This document shows, one piece after another, positions 1 to 6,593 of a stretch of DNA of 8,796 bases (positions are counted from its first letter, which is position 1; each line of letters starts with the position of its first letter). Source of the stretch: Thermoflexales bacterium (GTDB lineage Bacteria > Chloroflexota > Anaerolineae > Fen-1058); the NCBI GenBank assembly GCA_017999195.1, contig JAGOBP010000132.1, forward strand, positions 1 to 8,796, read 5' to 3'. The position numbers and the translations under genes were made by a program. A model generated the notes under the pieces. The model did not search any database. It saw nothing but the letters and a program-made list of their open reading frames with translations, and was not told the origin of the DNA.

Positions 1-903
1 GCGATCAATCAGGCCGCCCACCACAATCAGCACCAGAGCGAGAATGACGCCCACCACGACCTGAATCACCGCGCCCATCACGGCCGTCTTCTTGGAATTC
101 TCCGGCGTAAACGGAAAAGCGGGCGCATCGATGACGAGATAACTTTGACGCGCTTTGCTTTCGGCCTGCGCCATCGCCAGCCGGGCGCTTTCTTCTTTTT
201 CCTGGGCGTTGCCCAGCCGATCGGCCGCGACGGTGATGGCGGCCTGCAACCGATCGATTTCCAGCAGTTCCGCCGGGGGCCGATCGCCGCGCAACGGGGC
301 CGGATGATCTTCCAGATAGCCTTGCATGGCCTGGCGAGCCGTGTCCAGATCGGCTTCATAGGCCTTCAGCATATCGGCAAAGAAGGCCTGCGCCGAGATG
401 CTTTCTTGCTGGTCGGTGTTGATCTTCCATTGCAAAAACGTTTCGACGGTGGCGGCGGCCAGTTGATAGGCCACCTCGGCTTTGCCGTGCGTCGCGCCGA
501 CTTGAATGAGGTTCTTGCCCAGCGCCTGCACCCATACGGCCATGCGCACGCCCTGATACATTTGATCGGCATCGCCGGGCGCGGCGGCCAGTTCGGTTTC
601 CAGATCGGTCTGCTCAATGACGGCCCGCGCAAAGGCGTCGGTCTGGATCATTTCTTTGATCTCATCGACGGTGGCATCGGCGGGCGTGACCCAGGCAAAG
701 CCGGTATCATTCAGCGAAGTGAGCGAGGCCAGCAGCGATTCTTTCTGGACGTACAGTCCGCCGCGCGAGATGAAGACGGGCTTGACCTTCAACACCGAGA
801 GCACGCTCACGCCGATCAAGAGCGCGATCGGCAGCAAGTTAAGAAAGCGGTGTCGAAAATAACTTTCCAGGAAGCGCAGCAAAAACAGTCGCAGCATCAC
901 CAT
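1..903 (-). CDS. Wzz/GumC-type polysaccharide chain-length determinant or export co-polymerase, 3' end cut by window edge
   Basis: The minus-strand frame stays open for 301 codons from 903 to the left edge, so the C-terminus lies outside. Residues about 21-40 form a first membrane segment just after a basic, aromatic N-terminus. Residues about 45-250 are a long, mostly helical, probably extracytoplasmic region with coiled-coil-like stretches (about 175-250). A proline-containing stretch (LVIDAPAFPFTPENSKK, about 256-272) precedes a second membrane segment (about 275-298). This TM / periplasmic helix / Pro-rich / TM plan is the Wzz-domain signature of polysaccharide co-polymerases, which set chain length or gate export of surface glycans. 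Whether a BY-kinase domain follows, as in Wzc/GumC fusions, cannot be seen. The start is ambiguous: ATG at 903 or ATG at 897, the latter with AGGTG about 6 nt upstream. It is divergent from the membrane-protein gene at 1133. Confidence 0.82.
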   Translation of the reverse strand, partial: MVMLRLFLLRFLESYFRHRFLNLLPIALLIGVSVLSVLKVKPVFISRGGLYVQKESLLASLTSLNDTGFAWVTPADATVDEIKEMIQTDAFARAVIEQTDLETELAAAPGDADQMYQGVRMAVWVQALGKNLIQVGATHGKAEVAYQLAAATVETFLQWKINTDQQESISAQAFFADMLKAYEADLDTARQAMQGYLEDHPAPLRGDRPPAELLEIDRLQAAITVAADRLGNAQEKEESARLAMAQAESKARQSYLVIDAPAFPFTPENSKKTAVMGAVIQVVVGVILALVLIVVGGLIDR

Positions 904-978
904 CACCTGATACACTTTGAGCTTAGTCTTGTTGATTGTGACAGAAATTGGGTGCTTTGAGCGTTTCGAGATGGTTGC

Positions 979-994
979 AGATTGCTTGCAATCT
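979..994. promoter_or_regulatory. 16-bp palindrome, candidate operator
   Basis: AGATTGC-TT-GCAATCT is a perfect inverted repeat with 7-bp half sites and a 2-bp centre. It overlaps the candidate -35 element of the plus-strand promoter and lies 76 bp upstream of the divergent wzz-like start. A dimeric repressor or activator bound here could control either or both genes. The symmetry is seen directly; the regulatory role is inferred. Confidence 0.4.
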
Positions 995-1015
995 CATTGC
1001 GTCGACGGCTATAAT
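986..1015 (+). promoter_or_regulatory. Candidate sigma-70-type promoter for the membrane-protein gene
   Basis: A perfect -10 hexamer TATAAT sits at 1010-1015, with TTGCAA (4 of 6 matches to TTGACA) at 986-991 and an 18-bp spacer. Transcription would start near 1022 and give a leader of about 110 nt before the ATG at 1133. A second -10-like TATACT lies at 1099-1104 but has no -35 at a usable distance. Confidence 0.5.
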
Positions 1016-1132
1016 GGGGGAAAGTATGCGTTTCGCGAGGGATATTGCGCGCCCGGTTTGTGTCCGGTTGGTCTAGAGTTTCAGATTGCTACGTATGCTA
1101 TACTCGACTTCAACCCATATGAAAGTTGCCCC

Positions 1133-1852
1133 ATGCGCCTGACTCAACTTCGCCACTTCTACACTGAACGTCGCCGCAACCTGCCCGGCCTGATCGCGCT
1201 GGCCATTGTGGGCCTGTTGAACTGGATCGTGTCGGACGCGCTGGACTTCACCGCGATTGTGGCCCGGCTCAACATCGACGTGTCCGGCTTCAATCGGGTG
1301 GCCAACGTGCTCTTGCCGGATTTCGGCCTGTTTGGCCTGATGTTTGTGGTGGCCTTCATCGGCTGGTTGTTCGATCGGGAGCGAGTGATTCGCTGGGTGT
1401 TCTTTATCGCGAACGGCATCGCCACGTTCAACGTCAGCAACTACGTGTTCGATTTGCTCTTCTCCATCACCAAGCGCGAGGGCAATCGCGATGCGGCGCT
1501 GCTGCTGGTGGATGCGCTGCTGGTCTGGACCATGAACTGGATCGTGTTTACGATCTGGTTCTGGATTCTGGATGCGGGCGGGCCGGATCGGCGCGGCACC
1601 ACGCGCGCCCGGCGCATCGAAATGCTATTCAAGCAGCAGGAAGAGCCGATTCCGGGCTGGGAACACTGGCGGCCCGGCTTCCTGGATTATTTGTTTGCCG
1701 CGTTTGGCAGCAGCACCTCGCTGGGTCCCAACGATGTGTCCATCCTCTCGTACCGCTTCAAAATTCTGGCGATGACGCAGACCCTCAATTCGTTGATGGT
1801 GGTGGCCTTGATCGTCGGCCGCGCGATCGGCTTGTTTACGGTCACGCATTGA
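1133..1852 (+). CDS. Uncharacterised multi-pass inner-membrane protein with pore-like C-terminal module
   Basis: A 239-residue protein with hydrophobic segments at about 17-34, 60-80, 86-110, 121-147 and 212-234. A short amphipathic stretch at about 183-200 (FLDYLFAAFGSSTSLGPND) lies before the last segment. The charged linker about 148-182 (GGPDRRGTTRARR onward) is probably cytoplasmic. The arrangement amphipathic helix / Thr-Ser-Gly turn ending in Asp / final TM helix recalls the pore module of tetrameric cation channels, but the canonical filter TxGYGD is absent. Similar hypothetical membrane proteins with an FTNATAFSPTD-like stretch at this place are known from memory in Actinobacteria, without a function. 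The frame is open further upstream (from 917), but that part is not hydrophobic or protein-like, so ATG 1133 is preferred. Its ribosome site is weak (GAAAG at 1121-1125). The gene ends 53 bp before the regulator gene. Confidence 0.75.
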   Translation: MRLTQLRHFYTERRRNLPGLIALAIVGLLNWIVSDALDFTAIVARLNIDVSGFNRVANVLLPDFGLFGLMFVVAFIGWLFDRERVIRWVFFIANGIATFNVSNYVFDLLFSITKREGNRDAALLLVDALLVWTMNWIVFTIWFWILDAGGPDRRGTTRARRIEMLFKQQEEPIPGWEHWRPGFLDYLFAAFGSSTSLGPNDVSILSYRFKILAMTQTLNSLMVVALIVGRAIGLFTVTH

Positions 1853-1890
1853 ATGTCCCCGGTGGCTGCTCGCGCTTGAATTGGGCGTGA

Positions 1891-1905
1891 TATACTTGCA
1901 GGAGT
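1891..1905 (+). promoter_or_regulatory. Candidate -10 box and near-leaderless start for the STAND regulator
   Basis: TATACT at 1891-1896 ends 9 nt before the ATG at 1906, so transcription would begin at or within a few bases of the start codon. AGGAG at 1900-1904 is only 1 nt from the ATG, too close for normal Shine-Dalgarno use. No good -35 stands 16-18 bp upstream of the box. Together these suggest a leaderless mRNA, or readthrough from the upstream gene; which one is not resolved. Confidence 0.35.
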
Positions 1906-4848
1906 ATGCTTCACGTTAAACTCCTCGGCCAATTCAACCTATCCAGCGACGATCAACCGATCGAACTTCAGTCGCGCCCGGCGCAGGCGCTCTTGGCCTA
2001 CCTCATCCTCAACGCGGGCACGGCCATTCGCCGCGAGAAGTTGGCCGGTTTATTGTGGCCCGACGCCAGCGATGCCAATTCCCGCAGTAATTTGCGCCAC
2101 GCGCTGTGGCGCATCCGCAAAGCCATCGGCGGCGAATACCTCAACGCCGACGATCTGGCGATTGCCTTCAACGCCGAAGCGCCGTATCAACTGGACGTGG
2201 AAGCGCTGGACTACAACACCCGATCGAACCCCTCGACTGAAGGGCTGATGGCGTGCGTGTCCGTCTATGCGGGCGAGTTTCTGCCCGGCTTTTACGAGGA
2301 CTGGATCGCGCTGGAGCGTGAACGCTGGCAGGCCACCTTCGAGCGCAAGATGGAACTGCTCATCGAGCGCCTGATCGCCGAGCGCCGCTGGCGCGAGACG
2401 CTGGAATGGGCCGAGCACTGGATCGCGCAGGGGCAAGTGCCCGAGTCGGCCTATCGCGCGCTGCTGGCCGCGCATTATCATCTGGGCAACACGGCCGGTA
2501 TCGCGGCCGTCTATCAACGCTGCGCCGAGGCGCTGCGCAAAGAACTGGATGTTGAACCGTCCGAGCCAACGCGCGCGCTGTACAAACAATTGTCGCAAGG
2601 TCGATCACCCTACGGCGCGCCGGATATTCAAGCCCCGATCGAAGCCGCTAACCCGATCGAGCCGGCCGCGCCCGTCGTGCCGCGCGTTATCCCTCACAAC
2701 CTGCCGCCACAGGCCACCGCCTTTGTGGGCCGCACGCGCGAATTAGCCGAGATCGACGATCGGTTGCGGGGCGATCCGGCGTGCCGCCTGCTCAACATCG
2801 CCGGGCCGGGCGGTATCGGCAAGACGCGGCTGGCGCTGGAAGCGGCGCAGCAACATCTGAGCGAATTTGCCGACGGTGTGTTTTTTGTGCCCCTCGCGCC
2901 GATTTCGGCCGCACACCTCATCGCGCCCGCCATCGCGCAGGCGTTGAATTTGCCCGTGCCGTGGCAGGCTGATCCGCGCACCCAACTGCTGAGTTATCTG
3001 AGCGATAAGCACTTGCTGCTCGTGGTCGACAACTTTGAGCATTTGCTGGACGGGGTTGATCTGCTGGCCGATATTTTGACGGCTGCGCCACAGGTCAAAG
3101 TCTTGGCGACGTCGCGCGAGCGGCTGCATTTGCAATGGGAGTGGATCGTCGAGATTCGCGGCCTGGATTATCCGGCCAGTGCGACCGACCCCAGCGCGCT
3201 GGACACCTCGGCCGTGCGGCTGTTTGCGCAGACCGCGCGCCGCATGGATGCCCGCTTCGCGCTGGAGGCCGATCGGGCGGAGGTGATTGGCATTTGCCAG
3301 TTGATGGAAGGTTCGCCACTGGGCATCGAACTGGCGGCGGCCTGGGTGCGCGTGTTGACGTGTCAGGAGATCGTGCAGCAGATTGCGCGCAACCTGGACC
3401 TGCTGGCTACGTCGGCCAGTGATCGACCGGAGCGGCATCGCAGTTTGCGCGCGGCCTTTGAATATTCGTGGGACTTGCTGTCGGCCGACGAGCAGAAGGC
3501 GTTTAAGAAATTGGCGGTCTTTCAGGGCGGTTTCCGGCGCGAGGCGGCCGAGAAGGTGGCAGGCGCGCCGTTGTCGCTGTTGTTTACGCTGGTGGACAAG
3601 TCGCTGCTGCGGCGCGGCCACGCGGGCCGCTTTGAAATGCACAGTTTGCTGCGGCAGTACATCACGGAGAAGTTGAATGCAGGGCAGATCGATGAGGCGC
3701 TGAACACCACGCCAATGGATTTGACGCGCATGCGTATGGCGCAATATTATCTGGTGTATGCGCGGCAACATCAGGCTGAGTTTGCCGTGCTGGATGAGGA
3801 CTGGATCAACTTGATGTCCGGCCTGGAGACGGCGCACGGTTTGGAGATGTGGCGCGTGGTGCTGGATTACGCGGCGGTGCTGCGCGAGGCGGGTTCGGCG
3901 TTGGGGCACTTTTCTGATCTGCGCCGCTGCGGGGCGTGGGCCATCGATGCGGCCGGAGCGCAGCAGGATGTGCAGGCGCAGGCCGCCACCTGGCGCAGTT
4001 GGGGGCGCGCGTGCATTGAACAAGCCGACTATGATGAAGCGCGCACGTACTTGGAGCGCAGTCTAGACTTGTATCGCGAACTGGACGATCAATCCAACCT
4101 CGCGGGTGTGCAGTCTGAACTGGCCCGCGTCGCCATCGAACTGGCCGATTATGCTGAAGCCAAGCGGCTGCTCGCGACCAGTCAAGTGATGCTGGAGTCG
4201 TTACCCGACGGTTGCCCGCTGGCCGAGGTGCGCTATCGACAATCGGTCGTGGCGTTTTATGAGCGCGACTTTGAAACGGCGAATCAATTGGCGCAGCAAG
4301 TGTTTGAAGTTCAGCAGGCGGCCAACGATCGCGCCAACGGCATCTTGACGCTGCTCTTGCTGGCCGATATTGCACTGCACGGGTGGGGCGATACCGAGCG
4401 GGCCGAGCAGTACTGTTGGCAGGCGGTGGGCTGGTGTGACGCGTTGCGGAACGACACCGATCGGGCGTCGGCGTTATACATCCTGGCTGAGGTGCATCGT
4501 TTGCAGGGCAAGATTGCGCTGGCGTATGACGAAGCCGCGCACAGCCTGGGATTGTTCAGGCAAATGGGCGATCGCAAGTCGCAGGCGAAGGCGCTCTATC
4601 GCTTGAGCCAACTGGACGCCGATCGCGGTGAATTGGAGTCGGCCAGGAAGAATGCCACCCTGGGACTGGCGCTGTGCCGTCAATTGCAGGACGGCTGGGG
4701 GACGATTTACGTGACGCACTTGTTGGGCCAGGTCTATGATCGGCTGGGACAGCGAGCGGAGGCCCAGGCGCTGTGGACTGAGGCAGTGGCGCTGGCCGAG
4801 CCGTTGGCGCATCCGCTGTTGGCGACGCTGCGCGAGTTGACCGCCTGA
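1906..4848 (+). CDS. SARP/BTAD winged-helix STAND ATPase with TPR repeats, transcriptional regulator
   Basis: A 980-residue cytoplasmic regulator. Residues 1-95 form an OmpR/SARP-type winged helix (LLGQFNL start, then LLAYLIL and SRSNLRHALWRIRKAI). About 96-235 is the bacterial transcriptional activation domain (ends with LRKELDVEPSEPTRALY). A Pro/Ala linker at 236-268 leads to an NB-ARC/STAND ATPase: Walker A GPGGIGKT at 300-307, Walker B LLLVVDN ending at D375, the ATSRE sensor at 401-405, a GLPLA-like GSPLGIEL at 469-476, and MHS at 578-580 where many relatives have MHD. The rest, about 600-980, is helical TPR-type repeat (for example ADYDEARTYLERSLDLYREL). By family knowledge, ligand binding to the TPRs would release ATP-dependent oligomerisation and DNA binding; the ligand and targets are unknown. 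The start fits the usual beginning of this winged helix. Such AfsR/MalT-like proteins are often present in many copies per genome. The gene is followed by a strong terminator. Confidence 0.9.
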   Translation: MLHVKLLGQFNLSSDDQPIELQSRPAQALLAYLILNAGTAIRREKLAGLLWPDASDANSRSNLRHALWRIRKAIGGEYLNADDLAIAFNAEAPYQLDVEALDYNTRSNPSTEGLMACVSVYAGEFLPGFYEDWIALERERWQATFERKMELLIERLIAERRWRETLEWAEHWIAQGQVPESAYRALLAAHYHLGNTAGIAAVYQRCAEALRKELDVEPSEPTRALYKQLSQGRSPYGAPDIQAPIEAANPIEPAAPVVPRVIPHNLPPQATAFVGRTRELAEIDDRLRGDPACRLLNIAGPGGIGKTRLALEAAQQHLSEFADGVFFVPLAPISAAHLIAPAIAQALNLPVPWQADPRTQLLSYLSDKHLLLVVDNFEHLLDGVDLLADILTAAPQVKVLATSRERLHLQWEWIVEIRGLDYPASATDPSALDTSAVRLFAQTARRMDARFALEADRAEVIGICQLMEGSPLGIELAAAWVRVLTCQEIVQQIARNLDLLATSASDRPERHRSLRAAFEYSWDLLSADEQKAFKKLAVFQGGFRREAAEKVAGAPLSLLFTLVDKSLLRRGHAGRFEMHSLLRQYITEKLNAGQIDEALNTTPMDLTRMRMAQYYLVYARQHQAEFAVLDEDWINLMSGLETAHGLEMWRVVLDYAAVLREAGSALGHFSDLRRCGAWAIDAAGAQQDVQAQAATWRSWGRACIEQADYDEARTYLERSLDLYRELDDQSNLAGVQSELARVAIELADYAEAKRLLATSQVMLESLPDGCPLAEVRYRQSVVAFYERDFETANQLAQQVFEVQQAANDRANGILTLLLLADIALHGWGDTERAEQYCWQAVGWCDALRNDTDRASALYILAEVHRLQGKIALAYDEAAHSLGLFRQMGDRKSQAKALYRLSQLDADRGELESARKNATLGLALCRQLQDGWGTIYVTHLLGQVYDRLGQRAEAQALWTEAVALAEPLAHPLLATLRELTA

Positions 4849-4854
4849 TTGCAA

Positions 4855-4892
4855 AAAAATAAAGCCCCGCCAGTACGCGGGGCTTTATTTTT
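4855..4892. terminator. Bidirectional Rho-independent terminator
   Basis: A perfect 16-bp stem (AAAAATAAAGCCCCGC against its complement) closes a 6-nt loop CAGTAC. The GC core is 4864-4870 / 4877-4883. An A-tract on the left and a T-tract on the right let it end transcription in both directions. It lies 6 bp past the stop of the regulator gene and 61 bp past the stop of the convergent metallopeptidase gene, so it separates the two units. Confidence 0.92.
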
Positions 4893-4953
4893 CGTAACGA
4901 TTCAACTGCTCACACTCATCGCGCCGTACCCGGCGGCTTAAGCAGGGACTGTT

Positions 4954-6282
4954 TTACGGCCAACGGTTATCCGGGCCTTCGCTTGTCCAGCCCTCTGCGG
5001 CCAGATGCTTGCGCCACACGTCGATGGTGACAAACTCCTGGGAGTTGAGTTTGATGGCGTTTTGAGCCTGCTTTAGCCAGTGCGTGGCCGTGACCGGACC
5101 CGGATCGAGGTCGGCGGTGGCGGTCGCCAGCAAGGTGGGCAAATAGGCCCGTTGTTGCTCGAACAACCGATCGAGTTGGACCGGGCCGCTCAGGTCGCCG
5201 CACCAATCGGACTGGATGCCGGCGAGCCGGGTCGTGATCACGTTGAGCAGACGATCCACGGGTTGCGATTGATCGCCGTTGGCGGATAGGGCGTGCCTTA
5301 GCGGAATCGATCGGCCATTGACGGTAAACGTGGTCGATCCGCCGCAGCGCGCGCGGCGTGCAAGCCAGCGTTGCCGCAAGGCTGCCGCCCAGTCTGCCCA
5401 ACGCTGCGTGTCATTTGCCGCCCGGGACAGGACGCGGCTGTAAATTTCGGGCCGCAGGATGGGCACAGGATGATCGTTGTCGCTGGTGGTGAAGTCGGCG
5501 CACGAACTGTGCAGCGCCAGGTCTTGAAAGTCCAGCGCCATCACCGGCCCGGCGATCAACGCGCCGTAGGCATCGGCGAATAATTCCTCCAGCCAGACCG
5601 CGCACCACGTTGGAAACTCCGGCGAATCAAGCGTCACGCACTGCTTCAATTCCTCAAAGGCCGCGCGCTGCAAGGCTTGCCGTAAGGGCTGGCCGGTGCC
5701 CGGCACTTGCCCGTGCCAGAAGACGTAATGGCCGATCTCGTGCGGCAGCGCCAGATGATCGCGCGCAACCGACATGCAACTGTACGGTACGCCGATCAGG
5801 GCGACGGGCGCATACGGAATGACGCGGCTGACGGGCGACTTCTGGAAGTAGGTGACGGCCGTCGTGTCGGCGGGCAGCAGCCCCGCATCGATGGCGGGTT
5901 TCAGCGCCAGCCACGCCAGCTTGTCCGTTTCCTTTAACGTCTCCGTCATCGCCGCCGACCCCGACGCGCGTTGCTGCACGGCGCGCTGCAAGACTTCCAG
6001 ATCGTAGCCGATTTGATTAAGCACAATGGAATAGACCGCTTCCGGCGAGTAGTCGTCGGAGACTTCCAATCGGCGGGTGATGAAGCCCGCGTGGAAGTAG
6101 GTGAGCAGATCGCGTCCGTAGGCTTGCAGGCAACGGATGAGCGGTTTGAGCGTGTCCCAGCGGGCTAATGACAGAGTATCGTAGTCGCGGCTCATGGCGT
6201 ACATCAGACTGTCCAGCGCTTGCAGGCGCTCGGTCCACACGTCGGCGATGCGTTCGGGAATGGCTTCAGACATGGACAACAT
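4954..6282 (-). CDS. Uncharacterised HExxH zinc metallopeptidase, gluzincin-like
   Basis: A 442-residue protein with no signal peptide or membrane segment, so probably cytoplasmic. The metal site is clear: HEIGH at 181-185 (two His ligands, E182 as general base), followed about 50 residues later by EELFAD at 232-237. There E233 in ExxAD would be the third ligand, as in M48-type and related gluzincins. A later DHPVPILR (270-277) parallels the HP...R motif that follows the ligand Glu in M48-like peptidases. The N-terminal 180 residues are mainly helical, and residues 310-442 have no recognised domain. I could not assign a MEROPS family or a substrate. The start ATG at 6282 follows GGAGAGG at about 4 nt; the next Met (residue 4) is badly spaced. 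It is convergent with the STAND regulator and divergent from the Ser/Gly-rich gene at 6594. No membrane helices, unlike HtpX, and no metzincin third His. Confidence 0.85.
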   Translation of the reverse strand: MLSMSEAIPERIADVWTERLQALDSLMYAMSRDYDTLSLARWDTLKPLIRCLQAYGRDLLTYFHAGFITRRLEVSDDYSPEAVYSIVLNQIGYDLEVLQRAVQQRASGSAAMTETLKETDKLAWLALKPAIDAGLLPADTTAVTYFQKSPVSRVIPYAPVALIGVPYSCMSVARDHLALPHEIGHYVFWHGQVPGTGQPLRQALQRAAFEELKQCVTLDSPEFPTWCAVWLEELFADAYGALIAGPVMALDFQDLALHSSCADFTTSDNDHPVPILRPEIYSRVLSRAANDTQRWADWAAALRQRWLARRARCGGSTTFTVNGRSIPLRHALSANGDQSQPVDRLLNVITTRLAGIQSDWCGDLSGPVQLDRLFEQQRAYLPTLLATATADLDPGPVTATHWLKQAQNAIKLNSQEFVTIDVWRKHLAAEGWTSEGPDNRWP

Positions 6283-6339
6283 TGGGCCTCTCCTCTTGAA
6301 TAAGTTCTGGCCTTCATCGTACCTGCCGCGCGTTTATCG

Positions 6340-6479
6340 AGCGTGTTTTCACAAACACCTCACGCCGCCAGAAGCATGCGGCATCTTCGACCCCCGGCCC
6401 CTCGCCTAAAATCGTCCTTCGACTCCGCTGCGCTCCGCTCAGGATGCGATTTTTGGTGAGGCGTGCGGCAAAACACGCT
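6340..6479. repeat. Possible MITE-like element with 10-bp terminal inverted repeats
   Basis: AGCGTGTTTT at 6340-6349 and its perfect complement AAAACACGCT at 6470-6479 enclose 120 bp with no coding sign. The inside carries the shorter imperfect palindrome at 6403-6463. The flanks (TTATCG left, GAAATC right) show no target-site duplication, so a mobile origin is not proven and the long repeat could be chance. Confidence 0.3.
6403..6463. repeat. Dispersed palindromic repeat with TCCTTCGACTCCGC core
   Basis: The arms CGCCT-AAAATCG-TCCT (6403-6418) and AGGA-TGCGATTTTT-GGTG-AGGCG (6442-6463) form an imperfect inverted repeat around a core with the internal direct repeat TCCGCT-GCGC-TCCGCT (6424-6439). 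Read in reverse, the core is the CCTGAGCGGAGCGCAGCGG type of sequence that recurs between genes in many environmental bacterial genomes (established from memory, not searched). It is most likely a REP-like or hairpin repeat unit. Confidence 0.55.
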
Positions 6480-6534
6480 GAAATCACGTTGCGCAAACGC
6501 CTGTCTTCTAAACTGCACCCATCGACCAGCCATT

Positions 6535-6559
6535 GATTCCGACTTAGCCAGGCGGAATC
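6535..6559 (+). promoter_or_regulatory. Leader hairpin or operator before the Ser/Gly-rich gene
   Basis: GATTCCG at 6535-6541 and CGGAATC at 6553-6559 form a 7-bp perfect inverted repeat with an 11-nt loop. It sits 24 bp before AAAGGAGA, too far to cover the ribosome site. It could be an operator or an mRNA 5' stem; there is no T-run, so it is not a terminator. Confidence 0.3.
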
Positions 6560-6593
6560 GCCACCTAAACTTTAGCCAAGTCAAAGGAGACCC

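Larger units (their letters stand above)
6283..6593. other. Divergent intergenic region of 311 bp
   Basis: No convincing gene lies here. It holds the ribosome site of the metallopeptidase (complement of CCTCTCC, 6288-6294) and a small hairpin GTGTTT-TCAC-AAACAC (6343-6358). It also holds a possible element bounded by 10-bp inverted repeats (6340-6479), with an internal dispersed-repeat core. An 8-bp palindrome TTGCGCAA is at 6489-6496 and a leader hairpin at 6535-6559. AAAGGAGA at 6583-6590 is the strong ribosome site of the plus-strand gene. No promoter is convincing; TAAACT at 6509-6514 is a poor -10 with a short spacer. The last 110 bp before the ATG are the likely regulatory zone for the plus-strand gene. 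Confidence 0.6.

Noticed and set aside
145..960. Long plus-strand open frame of 271 codons
   Set aside because: It lies opposite the Wzz-like gene, has His/Gln/Arg/Gly-rich composition without domains, and the minus-strand frame has clear membrane segments.
1068..1104. Second promoter with TTGGTC and TATACT before the membrane-protein gene
   Set aside because: The spacer would be 25 bp, too long for a sigma-70 promoter.
917..1132. Upstream extension of the membrane-protein gene from ATG 917
   Set aside because: The extra 72 residues are Cys/Tyr-rich and not protein-like, cover the TATAAT promoter and palindrome, and precede a natural membrane-protein start at 1133.
2050..2598. Minus-strand open frame of 182 codons
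   Set aside because: Antisense shadow of the winged-helix and BTAD part of the regulator; no ribosome site and no recognisable domain.
2743..4023. Minus-strand open frame of 426 codons
   Set aside because: It is antisense to the STAND regulator, rich in Arg/Gln/His/Pro as expected of a GC-rich shadow, with no motif; the plus strand carries intact Walker motifs.
5711..5740. HEIGHYVFWH read as a metzincin zinc site
   Set aside because: Metzincins need HExxHxxGxxH, with the third His six residues after the second. Here a His falls five residues after, without the Gly, and EExxAD follows as in gluzincins.
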